Of a stretch of DNA of 64,000 nt, positions 53,868-64,000 are shown piece by piece. Each line of letters starts with the position of its first letter. Positions within the stretch are counted from its first letter, which is position 1. Source of the DNA: Paenibacillus barcinonensis (lineage in GTDB: Bacteria; Bacillota; Bacilli; Paenibacillales; Paenibacillaceae). The DNA is taken from assembly GCF_003217495.1 (NCBI RefSeq), contig NZ_QJSW01000005.1, forward strand, positions 186,001-250,000, read 5' to 3'. The translations under genes and the position numbers were made by a program. The notes beneath the pieces are model-generated. The model had not been told where the DNA came from, ran no database searches, and was given only the letters and a program-made list of their open reading frames with translations.

Positions 53868-54161
53868 ATGAGTATGAAAGATACTTATTCATCTGCATTT
53901 ATACAGGAGCACTGGGACTCCTTCATCCGTCTGTTTGACGAATGGTATACCCGAGTACCGAATGAATGGAAAGCAGACGCGCGATTAAAAGGAATTCCAG
54001 ATGATATAAGCAAGGTGCTTTTGTGTGAAATGGAGGACTATGTGTTCAAGTGGATGGACAAAAAGGTTCCGGCTCTGGGGGACCAAAGTCCTGCAAGTTA
54101 TTTGGAAACGCTCGAAGGAGGTAACGCGCTTAGGGTAGCAATTATGCAAATGCCACGTTAA
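53868..54161 (+). CDS. Small protein with MbcA/DUF2384-like C-terminus
   Basis: A 97-aa protein starting with ATG after AAAGGCAGG. The C-terminal part (YVFKWMDKKVPALGDQSP, then ASYLETLEGGNAL) follows the W.d..vPaLgg.sP...l.t.eG pattern of MbcA/ParS-type domains found in several antitoxins and other proteins. No toxin gene is adjacent. The gene is divergent from the SUFU gene. Family call is tentative. Confidence 0.6.
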   Translation: MSMKDTYSSAFIQEHWDSFIRLFDEWYTRVPNEWKADARLKGIPDDISKVLLCEMEDYVFKWMDKKVPALGDQSPASYLETLEGGNALRVAIMQMPR

Positions 54162-54291
54162 TATTGGTTGTTAGATGAGGCTGAGTGAGACCTGAATCGA
54201 CTTGTTTTGGTGAATTTGATTTTACAAAATAAATGTGTTACGCTTACATCACAAGAGCAAAACAACAGAATATGTTATAACATCTTTTGAT

Positions 54292-54320
54292 GGATTGTAA
54301 CTGTGAAGACAGGCAAAACC
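54292..54320 (+). promoter_or_regulatory. LicT-type RNA antiterminator (RAT) 1
   Basis: GGATTGTAACTG ... GACAGGCAAAACC is the binding site of BglG/LicT antiterminators; it folds into a short hairpin that excludes the overlapping terminator. Confidence 0.92.
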
Positions 54321-54386
54321 TAAACTGATGGTGAAATGAAGGCCCTTTTTTTCTGGTGCCATTTTACCCTGAGTTTAGGTTTTTCT
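54315..54386 (+). terminator. Terminator overlapping RAT 1
   Basis: AACCTAAAC and GTTTAGGTT arms (54317-54325 and 54373-54381) with TTTTTC; its left arm uses the last bases of RAT 1. Confidence 0.9.
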
Positions 54387-54418
54387 TGTTTTCTGCTCTG
54401 TTTTTGAGCTGCTCTTAA

Positions 54419-55918
<1,500 letters not shown>

Positions 55919-55949
55919 ATCATAAATCAAACGAAATAGAACGATTCTA

Positions 55950-55979
55950 GGATTGTTACCGCTAGGAGCGGGCAAAACC
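55950..55979 (+). promoter_or_regulatory. LicT-type RNA antiterminator (RAT) 2
   Basis: GGATTGTTACCG ... GCGGGCAAAACC, the second copy of the BglG/LicT site, upstream of the second GH1 gene. Confidence 0.9.
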
Positions 55980-56038
55980 TGACTTGAAAGGCTCTGCTTC
56001 ATACAAGCCTTCTGGTTGGCGCTTGTCCGCTCTTTCTA
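55966..56038 (+). terminator. Terminator overlapping RAT 2
   Basis: GAGCGG (55966-55971) can pair with CCGCTC (56027-56032), with further pairing of CTTG / CAAG inside, followed by TTTCTAT. Its left arm lies in RAT 2. Confidence 0.75.
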
Positions 56039-56073
56039 TATCAAATAATTAGCCGATTTCATTGGCATGATAA

Positions 56074-57525
<1,452 letters not shown>

Positions 57526-57654
57526 TCACGCACGGTTTTGAACCAGGTTGTAAGATAGCCTTTTGGTTTGTATTGACACACATTAACCGCTTTCAGAAAA
57601 ACGTTGTCATTTGCAAGCTTGTATGGTAAGATAGACCTAAGGCTATTGAATACT

Positions 57655-57683
57655 GGATTGTTACTGTTCAATCAGGCAAAACC
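57655..57683 (+). promoter_or_regulatory. LicT-type RNA antiterminator (RAT) 3
   Basis: GGATTGTTACTGTTCAATCA followed by GGCAAAACC; third copy, in front of the regulator gene itself. Confidence 0.93.
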
Positions 57684-57728
57684 AGAGGGCAGGTATACTT
57701 TGTAACCTGTTTTCGGTTTTGCCTTTTA
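57675..57728 (+). terminator. Terminator overlapping RAT 3
   Basis: GGCAAAACC (57675-57683) pairs with GGTTTTGCC (57715-57723), plus an inner CAGGT / ACCTG stem; TTTT follows. Confidence 0.92.
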
Positions 57729-57760
57729 CTACTTTGGCGGTGCAAGGTGATGTGGAGAAA

Positions 57761-58612
57761 ATGAAAATTGAGAAGGTACTCAACAACAATGTGGTTACTG
57801 TAATTGACCTGGAAGGTAATGAACTGGTCGTTATGGGGCGCGGAATTGCCTTCAAAAAGCATACTGGTGAATTGATCGACGAAACTCTCGTCGAAAAAAT
57901 ATTTTCACTCGACAGCAAGGAAGTTTCCCAGAAATTGAAGACGCTTCTGTCCGATATTCCGGTTGAATATGTGGAGTGCTCGGATGAGATTATCCGTTAC
58001 GCCGAGACGGTACTTGGTGAGAAGCTTCATGAAAGCATCTACATTTCACTGACCGATCATATTCATTTCGCCATTGATCGGCATCGTCAAGGATTACAGA
58101 TTCGTAATGCACTGTTCTGGGAGATCAAGCGGATGTATCGCAAGGAATATGCGATTGGTCTGAAGGCATTGCAGATTATTGAAGAAACACTGGGAGTTCT
58201 GCTCCCTGAGGACGAATGCGCCTTCATCGCTATGCATCTGGTTAACGCCCAGATGAATGGTGAGATGCGGGAAACGATCAGCATTACAAATATCGTGAAG
58301 GATATTCTGAATATTGTTCGTCGCAGCTTTGTCATCGAACTGGATGAAGATTCACTGAGTTATTACCGATTCCTGACTCATCTGAAGTTTTTTGCTCAGC
58401 GTGTACTGCAAGGTATGGCGATTGAGGACAAGGAAGAGGACAACCCGCTTCATGATCTGGTGAGCAAGCAATATCCGGAAGCACATGCCTGTGCCGTCAA
58501 GATTAACGATTATACACGCAAAATATATCATCGGGTCTTGTCCAAGGAAGAAGTGCTTTATCTTACCATTCACATTGAACGTGTTGTACGAAATGAACAG
58601 CCAATTGAATAG
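57761..58612 (+). CDS. licT: BglG/LicT family transcription antiterminator
   Basis: A 283-aa RNA-binding antiterminator. ATG 57761 starts KIEKVLNNNVVTVIDLEGNE, the family N-terminus, so an upstream TTG at 57719 in the terminator is not used. Residues 1-56 are the CAT RNA-binding domain. PRD1 (about 65-170, with SDHIHFAIDRH and EDECAFIAMHLVNAQ) and PRD2 (about 175-280, with TIHIERV) carry the histidines phosphorylated by the PTS. When beta-glucosides are absent the EII phosphorylates and silences it. RAT 3 in front of it implies autoregulation. Confidence 0.93.
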   Translation: MKIEKVLNNNVVTVIDLEGNELVVMGRGIAFKKHTGELIDETLVEKIFSLDSKEVSQKLKTLLSDIPVEYVECSDEIIRYAETVLGEKLHESIYISLTDHIHFAIDRHRQGLQIRNALFWEIKRMYRKEYAIGLKALQIIEETLGVLLPEDECAFIAMHLVNAQMNGEMRETISITNIVKDILNIVRRSFVIELDEDSLSYYRFLTHLKFFAQRVLQGMAIEDKEEDNPLHDLVSKQYPEAHACAVKINDYTRKIYHRVLSKEEVLYLTIHIERVVRNEQPIE

Positions 58613-58617
58613 AAATG

Positions 58618-58645
58618 GGATTGTTACTACACAAAAGGCAAAACC
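58618..58645 (+). promoter_or_regulatory. LicT-type RNA antiterminator (RAT) 4
   Basis: GGATTGTTACTACACAAAAG followed by GCAAAACC; fourth copy, just after the licT stop and before the PTS gene. Confidence 0.88.
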
Positions 58646-58708
58646 TAAACGTTGATTAATGATAAGCGATGAAGCTTGAATCATTATTCGGTGTTTAGGT
58701 TTTTTTTA
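58638..58708 (+). terminator. Terminator overlapping RAT 4
   Basis: AACCTAAAC (58642-58650) and GTTTAGGTT (58693-58701) arms, then a run of Ts. Confidence 0.9.
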
Positions 58709-58741
58709 ACCTTTCAATACACATAAAAGGAGCAAAGCACA

Positions 58742-60643
58742 ATGGATAAACAACAATTGTCCAAAGATATTTTGAAGCTTGTCGGTGGCGAGGAGAACAT
58801 TGATCAAGTTACCCACTGTATGACAAGACTCAGATTTAACCTGAACGACAACAAAAAAGCGGACAAAGCAACACTTAAAAATACACCAGGTGTTATGGGC
58901 GTAATGGAGAATGGCGGCCAGTTCCAGGTGATTATTGGAAATGATGTACCGCAAGTTTATAGCGCATTGGTAGGCAATATGTCCAAATCTCCAAATGTGG
59001 ATGCATCGTCAGGTGCCGGAAGCGTTGAGAAGCAAAAAAGAAATCCGATAAGTGCTCTGTTTGACTTTATCTCAGGAATCTTTACTCCAATCCTGCCAGC
59101 GATCACGGGTGCAGGTATGATCAAAGGGATTGTAGCCATTCTGGTCGCCCTGGGATGGTTATCAGATAAAAGCTCGACATACACTATTTTGTCTGCCATT
59201 GGTGATGGTGCATTCTACTTCCTGCCAATCATTCTGGCGATCAGTGCGGCACGTAAGCTAGGCAGCAATATGTTCATCGCGTCCGCACTCGCAGCGGGCA
59301 TTATGCATCCATCAATTACGGCGCTGCTTGCTCAAGGAGACACCACGTTTATCGGGATTAAAGTTATTGCAGCAACCTATTCATCCACTGTAATTCCGAT
59401 TATTCTCGCGGTCTGGATTGCGTCGTATGTAGAAAAAGCGATTGATCGCATTACACACGCTTCGCTGAAGCTGTTAGTTGTACCAACAGTTACATTGCTT
59501 ATTATGGTTCCTGTTACATTGATGACAGTAGGTCCATTGGGTACGGTACTGGGTAACGGATTGTCCGGCGGAATCTCATGGTTGTTCGACAATATGTCGA
59601 TCTTTGCTAGTATTCTCATTGGTGGTACGATGTCCCTGTTGATTATTACAGGTATGCACTATGCCCTGTTGCCAATCGTTGTTGGTTCGATGACAACACT
59701 GGGTTATGACTTCATCATTCCACTGATGTTTGCAGCGAACCTTGCACAAGGGGGCGCAGCATTTGGTGTAGGTCTGAGATCAAAAAACAGCAAAACGAAG
59801 TCCCTAGCTTATTCTACAGGACTTACAGCTGTCATGGGGATCACAGAGCCGGCAATGTACGGGATTAACATGAAGTTCAAAAAACCGTTTATTGCAGCTC
59901 TGATCGGTGGCGCGGTTGCGGGTGCATTTATGGGTATCTTCAATGTAAAATCGTACGTTATCACTGGTCTTGCAGGTCTGCCAAGCATTGCTGCGTTTAT
60001 CAGTCCAGCGATCAGCACACTGCTGTATGCACTGGCGGGTGGTGCAATTGCAATCGCGGTTGCAGCTGTTCTGACGTATATCCTTGGATTCCAGGAAGAA
60101 GATTCCGCACCGGTAGCTGAGACTGCAGCACCTGTAGCAGAACCTGTCCGAGAAGCAGCTCCGGTTGTAACGGAAGCAACAAAAGTGCAGGATGAGCAAG
60201 TGTTCAGCCCCATCACGGGTGAAGTGAGACCATTGAGCGAGGTGCCAGACCCTGCGTTTTCCGAGGAAATTATGGGTCAAGGTTTTGCGATCAAACCGAC
60301 AGAAGGCCGCGTCGTTTCTCCAATTAACGGTACGGTGTTCTCCTTGTCGAAGAGCGGACATGCTATCGGTCTGGTTAGTGATACCGGAGCCGAGATGCTG
60401 ATTCATATCGGAATTGATACGGTGAAGCTGAAAGGTCAGTTCTTCTCACCAAAAGTTCAGGCAGGAGCCAAGGTTTCTGTAGGGGATGTTCTGATGGAGT
60501 TTGACCGGGAAGAGATCGAAAAAGCAGGTTACACCACGATTACTCCAGTCATTATTACGAATATGCATCAGTATGCATCCATCGAATCTGCGGGTCGTAC
60601 AGCCGTGAAGGAACAAGAACTGTTGTTCACTGCCAAAGCTTAA
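58742..60643 (+). CDS. PTS beta-glucoside transporter EIIBCA
   Basis: A 633-aa fused phosphotransferase. EIIB (about 1-85) has the phospho-Cys26 in THCMTRLRFNL; EIIC (about 105-455) has ten or so membrane helices with FISGIFTPILPAITGAGMIKG and GITEPAMYGIN, the sugar-site motif; a Pro/Ala/Glu linker precedes EIIA (about 485-633), with the phospho-His555 in LIHIGIDTVKLKGQFF. It imports and phosphorylates beta-glucosides such as cellobiose or arbutin, feeding the two GH1 enzymes. It is under RAT 4. AAAAGGAGC precedes the ATG. Confidence 0.94.
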   Translation: MDKQQLSKDILKLVGGEENIDQVTHCMTRLRFNLNDNKKADKATLKNTPGVMGVMENGGQFQVIIGNDVPQVYSALVGNMSKSPNVDASSGAGSVEKQKRNPISALFDFISGIFTPILPAITGAGMIKGIVAILVALGWLSDKSSTYTILSAIGDGAFYFLPIILAISAARKLGSNMFIASALAAGIMHPSITALLAQGDTTFIGIKVIAATYSSTVIPIILAVWIASYVEKAIDRITHASLKLLVVPTVTLLIMVPVTLMTVGPLGTVLGNGLSGGISWLFDNMSIFASILIGGTMSLLIITGMHYALLPIVVGSMTTLGYDFIIPLMFAANLAQGGAAFGVGLRSKNSKTKSLAYSTGLTAVMGITEPAMYGINMKFKKPFIAALIGGAVAGAFMGIFNVKSYVITGLAGLPSIAAFISPAISTLLYALAGGAIAIAVAAVLTYILGFQEEDSAPVAETAAPVAEPVREAAPVVTEATKVQDEQVFSPITGEVRPLSEVPDPAFSEEIMGQGFAIKPTEGRVVSPINGTVFSLSKSGHAIGLVSDTGAEMLIHIGIDTVKLKGQFFSPKVQAGAKVSVGDVLMEFDREEIEKAGYTTITPVIITNMHQYASIESAGRTAVKEQELLFTAKA

Positions 60644-60668
60644 AGCCCAATAGTATACTGAAAACGAC

Positions 60669-60717
60669 AAAGCAGCTGTTTTCCCAGATGATATCCGGGA
60701 AGCAGCTGCTTTTTTGG
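60669..60717 (+). terminator. Terminator of the beta-glucoside regulon
   Basis: AAGCAGCTG and CAGCTGCTT arms with an inner TTCCC / GGGAA pairing, then TTTTTT. Confidence 0.9.
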
Positions 60718-60813
60718 AGTTCGGATGATTAGGTTTGAGGACACGCTCTAAATGAAGATATCTATATCTGGTTTATGTATAAGCATCTGTTATGGCTGGT
60801 AAGGGAGCATCTC

Positions 60814-61191
60814 TTACTTCACAACAATTCTACCCTGACCTGCCAGCATACGCATCTCTCTGGATAGGCGGTCCTGATTTTCCTTTTCAACCTCAAGCTG
60901 AACGCCATAGTGCCACACCGTGTTTTTTTCCAGTGCCCATCGAAGAGTGCCCTCAAAATATAATAAATCTTCAAACAGCTTGAGATTGATCGCGATGCGA
61001 ATGTCGTTATTTTCTACAGGCAGGGACAGCGGAAAGGCTAGCTGACAGCCAGACCGGCTGATGTCGCACAATTCGGCCTGAATTGGCTTGGATGGGCCGT
61101 CAATGCCGTTAATGCTCAAAATGTAGATTTCGAAGGACATCGGTTCCCTCAGAGTATAACGAAAAGGTTCTTTCCTATTGTTAATTGGCAT
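60814..61191 (-). CDS. PilZ domain protein (c-di-GMP binding)
   Basis: A 125-aa protein. ATG 61191 follows GGAGG and begins MPINNRKEPFRYTLREPM; upstream frame sequence is not needed. The c-di-GMP motif is RYTLR (R-x-x-x-R) near residues 11-15 and DISRSG (D-x-S-x-x-G) near 41. The barrel then ends WALEKNTVWHYGVQLEVE. Such single-domain PilZ proteins act as cytoplasmic c-di-GMP receptors in motility or exopolysaccharide control. Its partner is not visible. Confidence 0.87.
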   Translation of the reverse strand: MPINNRKEPFRYTLREPMSFEIYILSINGIDGPSKPIQAELCDISRSGCQLAFPLSLPVENNDIRIAINLKLFEDLLYFEGTLRWALEKNTVWHYGVQLEVEKENQDRLSREMRMLAGQGRIVVK

Positions 61192-61344
61192 AGATTCCTC
61201 CATCACATTCCAAAAAATTGAGTTATCGTTATATCGACAGTTTCGAATGAGAAATGAAGAGTATGGCGGCATAGATGGTTCGCGAGTTGCATTTTACGGG
61301 TGTTGTCAGCTTGTTATAATGAAAGAAAGAGAGGATGGGTGATC

Positions 61345-61794
61345 ATGCGAGGAACATTTCATATGGATACAGACACAGCGACGCTCTGCTGCTATGATCT
61401 GGCGGCCCTGGAGCATCGACTTGAGGATACATGCGACTGGTGGTCAATTCCGGAGGATGAACTGCAGGAGGTTAATGCAGGTCATTGTCTGTTTATGAAT
61501 CTGGGTGACGATGGATTATATGAAGTGCAGTGGGGTGTGCAAGAAGCGCCGTTGATATCAGAGCAGGGGATGTGCTTTTATTTTCAGGCTCCTTCAGGCA
61601 ATGTTTACTTGGGCTCGGCTGATGATGTAAGCGGCGGGGAGCTGGAGCCGGACGAGCTGTCTCAAGGCATCTTTTTGCAATTGAAACCAGGGAATTATGC
61701 CTGTGCTGTACTCAGAAAGGCAAACCAGATCACGGTTACTCTCTCGCCAAGTGTTCTGGGGCAGAACCTGCTGCACGATTTGATACGGATTTAG
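61345..61794 (+). CDS. Small protein of unknown function (DUF6386-like)
   Basis: A 149-aa soluble protein with ATG after GGATGGGTGATC. It begins MRGTFHMDTDTATLCCYDLA and has an acidic, aromatic middle (CDWWSIPEDELQEVNAGHCL). The DTATL..YD..AL..R..d..dWW pattern reminds me of DUF6386 proteins, which have no known function. A decayed gene and another small gene follow on the same strand, which may mark a small accessory cluster. Confidence 0.6.
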   Translation: MRGTFHMDTDTATLCCYDLAALEHRLEDTCDWWSIPEDELQEVNAGHCLFMNLGDDGLYEVQWGVQEAPLISEQGMCFYFQAPSGNVYLGSADDVSGGELEPDELSQGIFLQLKPGNYACAVLRKANQITVTLSPSVLGQNLLHDLIRI

Positions 61795-61804
61795 TGAGAT
61801 TACT

Positions 61805-62248
61805 GATTACATAACAGGACTTGATCCACAGTTTGAGCTGGTAGCACAAGAAAAATTGCAACATTACGGATACGCGGTGCAGTGGGCCGGAGTGGAATCG
61901 TTTGAGAGGTGGGGGGATCTATGGGGTGGGAGTATGGAATCCGAACGCTGGCGTCGGTTGGGTTAACGGAAGTGATGCATCGGCTGGCAGCTTCACTTAC
62001 GTACAGCAGCAGGTATAGTCTGGAACATCACCCCCGACGGTTTTGTTCTTCTGCGGCATGATGCATCCTGGCCGAGAGCTTTGGAAGTATGGCTGGAGGA
62101 AGCGAGCGACCTGGATGAAGTTGATGACGGAGAACACTACTTCTATTGCTTGTTTCATATCTGGGGTGAAGAAGGACGTGCTTGGATGAAGCAGCTGCAG
62201 GACGTGACGAGCCAGTACTCGGGTATGCTTGAATGGTTTGAGCTTTGA
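61805..62248 (+). pseudogene. Frameshifted small gene
   Basis: One frame reads DYITGLDPQFELVAQEKL and on to ERWGDLWGG, then stops at LG. A sensible continuation (YGIRTLASVGLTEVMHRLAA) lies in the next frame, and after another shift back the first frame reads IVWNITPDGFVLLRHDASWP to MLEWFEL and a stop at 62246. No start codon with a ribosome site is visible. This fits a decayed gene with two compensating indels; sequencing errors are an alternative. Confidence 0.5.
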
Positions 62249-62291
62249 TAACGTGAGTGAGTGAATAACACAGGAATGGAAGGGATTTTTT

Positions 62292-62696
62292 GTGGCGAGA
62301 ACATCTAAAAGCAAAATCCCGGTACTTCTGTACCGATATGAAGGTCCGGCGCGGAATATCGGGTTTACCTTTTCCCCCTTATATTTGAATGAAGATACGT
62401 CCCAAGTTCGGCAGGAAGACATGCTGTTTATTTATGACGAGGATTTTGAGCATATTCGGCCAGCTATCAGTCATATTTTCCCGATAACGGACCCGTGGAG
62501 CGGAGAAACGGTGCAGGCGTTTGATCCGTGCTGGAACAATCCCATTGCGAAGGAAGCATGGCAGACGATAGTTGCGGACTTCAAGCAGGTGAACAGCGCT
62601 GATCCCGATTTGCAGATGTTTTTGGATAAACTTACGGTTTGGATTCGAAAGGTTTTGGACCATGCTGACGGCATTGAAGTGACAGGCAATCTGTAA
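62292..62696 (+). CDS. Small protein of unknown function
   Basis: A 134-aa protein starting with GTG about 8 bases after GGAAGGG. It begins basic (MARTSKSKIPVLLYRYEGPA) and then has an acidic part with YNEDTSQV-like and IYDEDFEHI segments, aromatic and Pro-rich in the middle (ITDPWSGETVQAFDPCWNN) and a helical end. I do not recognise it. It could belong with the preceding broken gene. Confidence 0.55.
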   Translation: MARTSKSKIPVLLYRYEGPARNIGFTFSPLYLNEDTSQVRQEDMLFIYDEDFEHIRPAISHIFPITDPWSGETVQAFDPCWNNPIAKEAWQTIVADFKQVNSADPDLQMFLDKLTVWIRKVLDHADGIEVTGNL

Positions 62697-62788
62697 GCAG
62701 TGGTACAGGGAAAGCCTGGTAAGGTCTACGAGAGTGCACAGGCTGCTGCGAAGGATCCATTTGAGATCATAATTAAATTAATACCAAA

Positions 62789-62843
62789 AGATGGGATGCG
62801 TTCACGAGTGAAGTGTGAATGGCTCTCATCTTTTTATTTTTCA
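62789..62843 (+). terminator. Probable terminator before the pectate lyase
   Basis: AGATG.GA ... TTCAC and GTGTGAA ... CTCATCT arms around GAGTGAA, then TTTTTATTTTT. Confidence 0.55.
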
Positions 62844-62902
62844 CTATATCTGACCTGCTGTTGCAAAAAAGATAAAATTATTGTCTTTTTGCAAGGATTG
62901 TA

Positions 62903-62931
62903 TTGTCACAGTGCAGGTTACAAGCTATAAT
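62903..62931 (+). promoter_or_regulatory. Promoter of the pectate lyase gene
   Basis: TTGTCA (62903-62908) and TATAAT (62926-62931) with exactly 17 bases between, 42 bases before the start codon. Confidence 0.8.
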
Positions 62932-62972
62932 CGAGTTGTTTGAAGGGACAAATTACAAAGGATGGTGATATT

Positions 62973-64000
62973 TTGAAGAAATTTTCTTTGCTTTTGCTCG
63001 CCGTTACATTGCTGTTGTTGACCGTGTCCACGGCTCCTGCTACTTATGGTGCAGCCAGCTATCCGAACACAGGCACGAACGGTCTGACGGGTTTTGCAGG
63101 TAATGCCAAAAATGAGAATGGTGCATCCAAGTCGGCTACAACAGGCGGCCGTAATGGTCAAGTGGTGTATGTCAGTAATCTGAATGATCTAAGAACCCAT
63201 ATGGCGGGCTCCACGGCCAAGATTGTCGTTGTTGAACAAAATATTTCTTCCTCCAGCTTGCAAAAAGTTGAATTTGGTTCCAACAAAACCTTGGTAGGCT
63301 CTTTTGACAAACACACGTTAACGAACATTCACTTCAGATCCACTTCAGGATCGAGCAACGTTATATTTCAAAATCTGACGTTTAATCATTCAGCTAATAT
63401 CAACGCGAACGATGACATCCAGATGTACATCACCTCTGGATCAAACTACTGGATTGACCATGTAACCTTCTCCGGCCACAGCTACAGCTCTGGCGGCAGT
63501 GATCTGGACAAGCTTTTGTATGTCGGTGACCGGGCAGATTATATTACGATCAGCAATTCCAAATTTGCCAATCATAAATACGGTATTATTTTGGGACACC
63601 CGAATGATGGCAACAGCAGTTACAACGGTGTGCCTCATGTGACGATGTCCAACAACTATTTCGAAAATCTGTATGTACGCGGTCCTGGCCTTATGCGTTA
63701 TGGCTATTTCCATATCAAAAACAATTATGCTAACAACTTTAATCAAGCCATTACGATCGGTGAGAAGGCACGCATCTATTCGGAAAATAACTACTTTGGC
63801 GCAGGTGCCGAAAAAGGCGGCATTCTGGATGATAAGGGCAAGGGAGAGTTCACAGATACAGGCAGCACACCCGCTCTGAGCAGCAAAGTTTCCCCAAAAA
63901 CCAATTGGAGACCAAGCTCCAACTACAGCTATCAGGTGGAGAGCGCCGCTTATGCACGTGAATTTGTTACAAAATATGCTGGATCATCGAATACAACATT
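62973..64000 (+). CDS. Secreted pectate lyase, polysaccharide lyase family 1 (5' part)
   Basis: The first 342 codons are present; the end lies beyond the window. The start is TTG at 62973 after AAGGATGGTGA. A signal peptide of about 26-29 residues ([20 protein letters not shown]) is cleaved near TYGAA. The beta-helix shows PL1 motifs: the [20 protein letters not shown] block, WIDHVTF near 167, a [20 protein letters not shown] block, and [20 protein letters not shown], which should contain the catalytic Arg. Ca2+-dependent cleavage of polygalacturonate by beta-elimination is expected. It has its own sigma-A promoter. Confidence 0.92.
   Translation, partial: MKKFSLLLLAVTLLLLTVSTAPATYGAASYPNTGTNGLTGFAGNAKNENGASKSATTGGRNGQVVYVSNLNDLRTHMAGSTAKIVVVEQNISSSSLQKVEFGSNKTLVGSFDKHTLTNIHFRSTSGSSNVIFQNLTFNHSANINANDDIQMYITSGSNYWIDHVTFSGHSYSSGGSDLDKLLYVGDRADYITISNSKFANHKYGIILGHPNDGNSSYNGVPHVTMSNNYFENLYVRGPGLMRYGYFHIKNNYANNFNQAITIGEKARIYSENNYFGAGAEKGGILDDKGKGEFTDTGSTPALSSKVSPKTNWRPSSNYSYQVESAAYAREFVTKYAGSSNTT

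Noticed and set aside
54235..54262. cre-like sequence before the first RAT
   Set aside because: The match (around GTTACGCTTACA) has wrong spacing relative to the cre consensus.
62700..62930. 76-codon frame after the 134-aa gene
   Set aside because: It runs through the terminator and promoter of the pectate lyase, so it is unlikely to be coding.

Overview
The window reads as a chromosomal segment of a Gram-positive, low- to mid-GC, plant-polysaccharide-degrading Firmicute, most likely a Paenibacillus. This is inferred from strong AGGAGG-type ribosome sites, lipoboxes, an ExoA-type AP endonuclease, a meso-diaminopimelate dehydrogenase, a KhtTU-type K+/H+ antiporter, LicT/BglG antitermination, and carbohydrate-active enzymes of GH30, GH35, GH43, GH1, PL1 and expansin type. 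No rRNA, tRNA, CRISPR array, transposase or integrase was seen.

Layout. 1-304: 5' part of a TetR regulator (minus strand). 618-5394: an AT-rich four-gene operon unlike its surroundings, encoding a possible OB-fold-like protein, a coiled-coil protein, a shortened Hsp70/DnaK-like ATPase and a helical protein with a HEPN-like R-x4-H motif. I match it to no named system; it is the best candidate here for an undescribed (possibly defence) module. 5473-10980: small unknown genes, a ROK regulator with a sugar-type MFS transporter, a possible GNAT/small-protein pair and a DedA protein. 11367-15459: a 1075-aa GNAT fusion overlapping an amidohydrolase. 15690-19631: a chemoreceptor, a lipoprotein and a HesB-like protein.

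19851-32635 is a LacI-controlled locus for a beta-galactan polymer, probably type II arabinogalactan: regulator, promoter with a cre-like site and two palindromic operators, sugar ABC importer without its own ATPase, membrane-anchored GH30, intracellular GH35, then secreted GH43-AbfB and GH30-CBM13. 32744-44057 holds housekeeping genes: a WYL regulator remnant, exoA, a lipoprotein, ddh, a pentapeptide-repeat protein, a GNAT, gdhA, a Gre-like/khtT/khtU operon, an expansin and a cyclase. 44128-44331 is a small gene with a LexA box inside its promoter.

44664-51597 is an unusual oligopeptide-type ABC importer: the substrate-binding protein is circularly permuted, both permeases carry long N-terminal membrane extensions, and the two ATPases are fused in a divergent gene. 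51669-54161: a lipoprotein, a SUFU-domain protein and a small unknown gene. 54292-60643 is a beta-glucoside regulon: two GH1 enzymes, licT and a PTS EIIBCA gene, each preceded by a LicT-type RNA antiterminator and an overlapping terminator (four in all). 60814-62696: a PilZ protein, two small unknown genes and a decayed gene. From 62973 a PL1 pectate lyase runs off the end.

Two intergenic copies of one element (7386-7499 and 46558-46684) share sequence blocks and two stems that co-vary, which points to a repeated structured RNA. Many genes use TTG or GTG starts, and several starts given here were chosen from ribosome-binding sites rather than from the longest frame.
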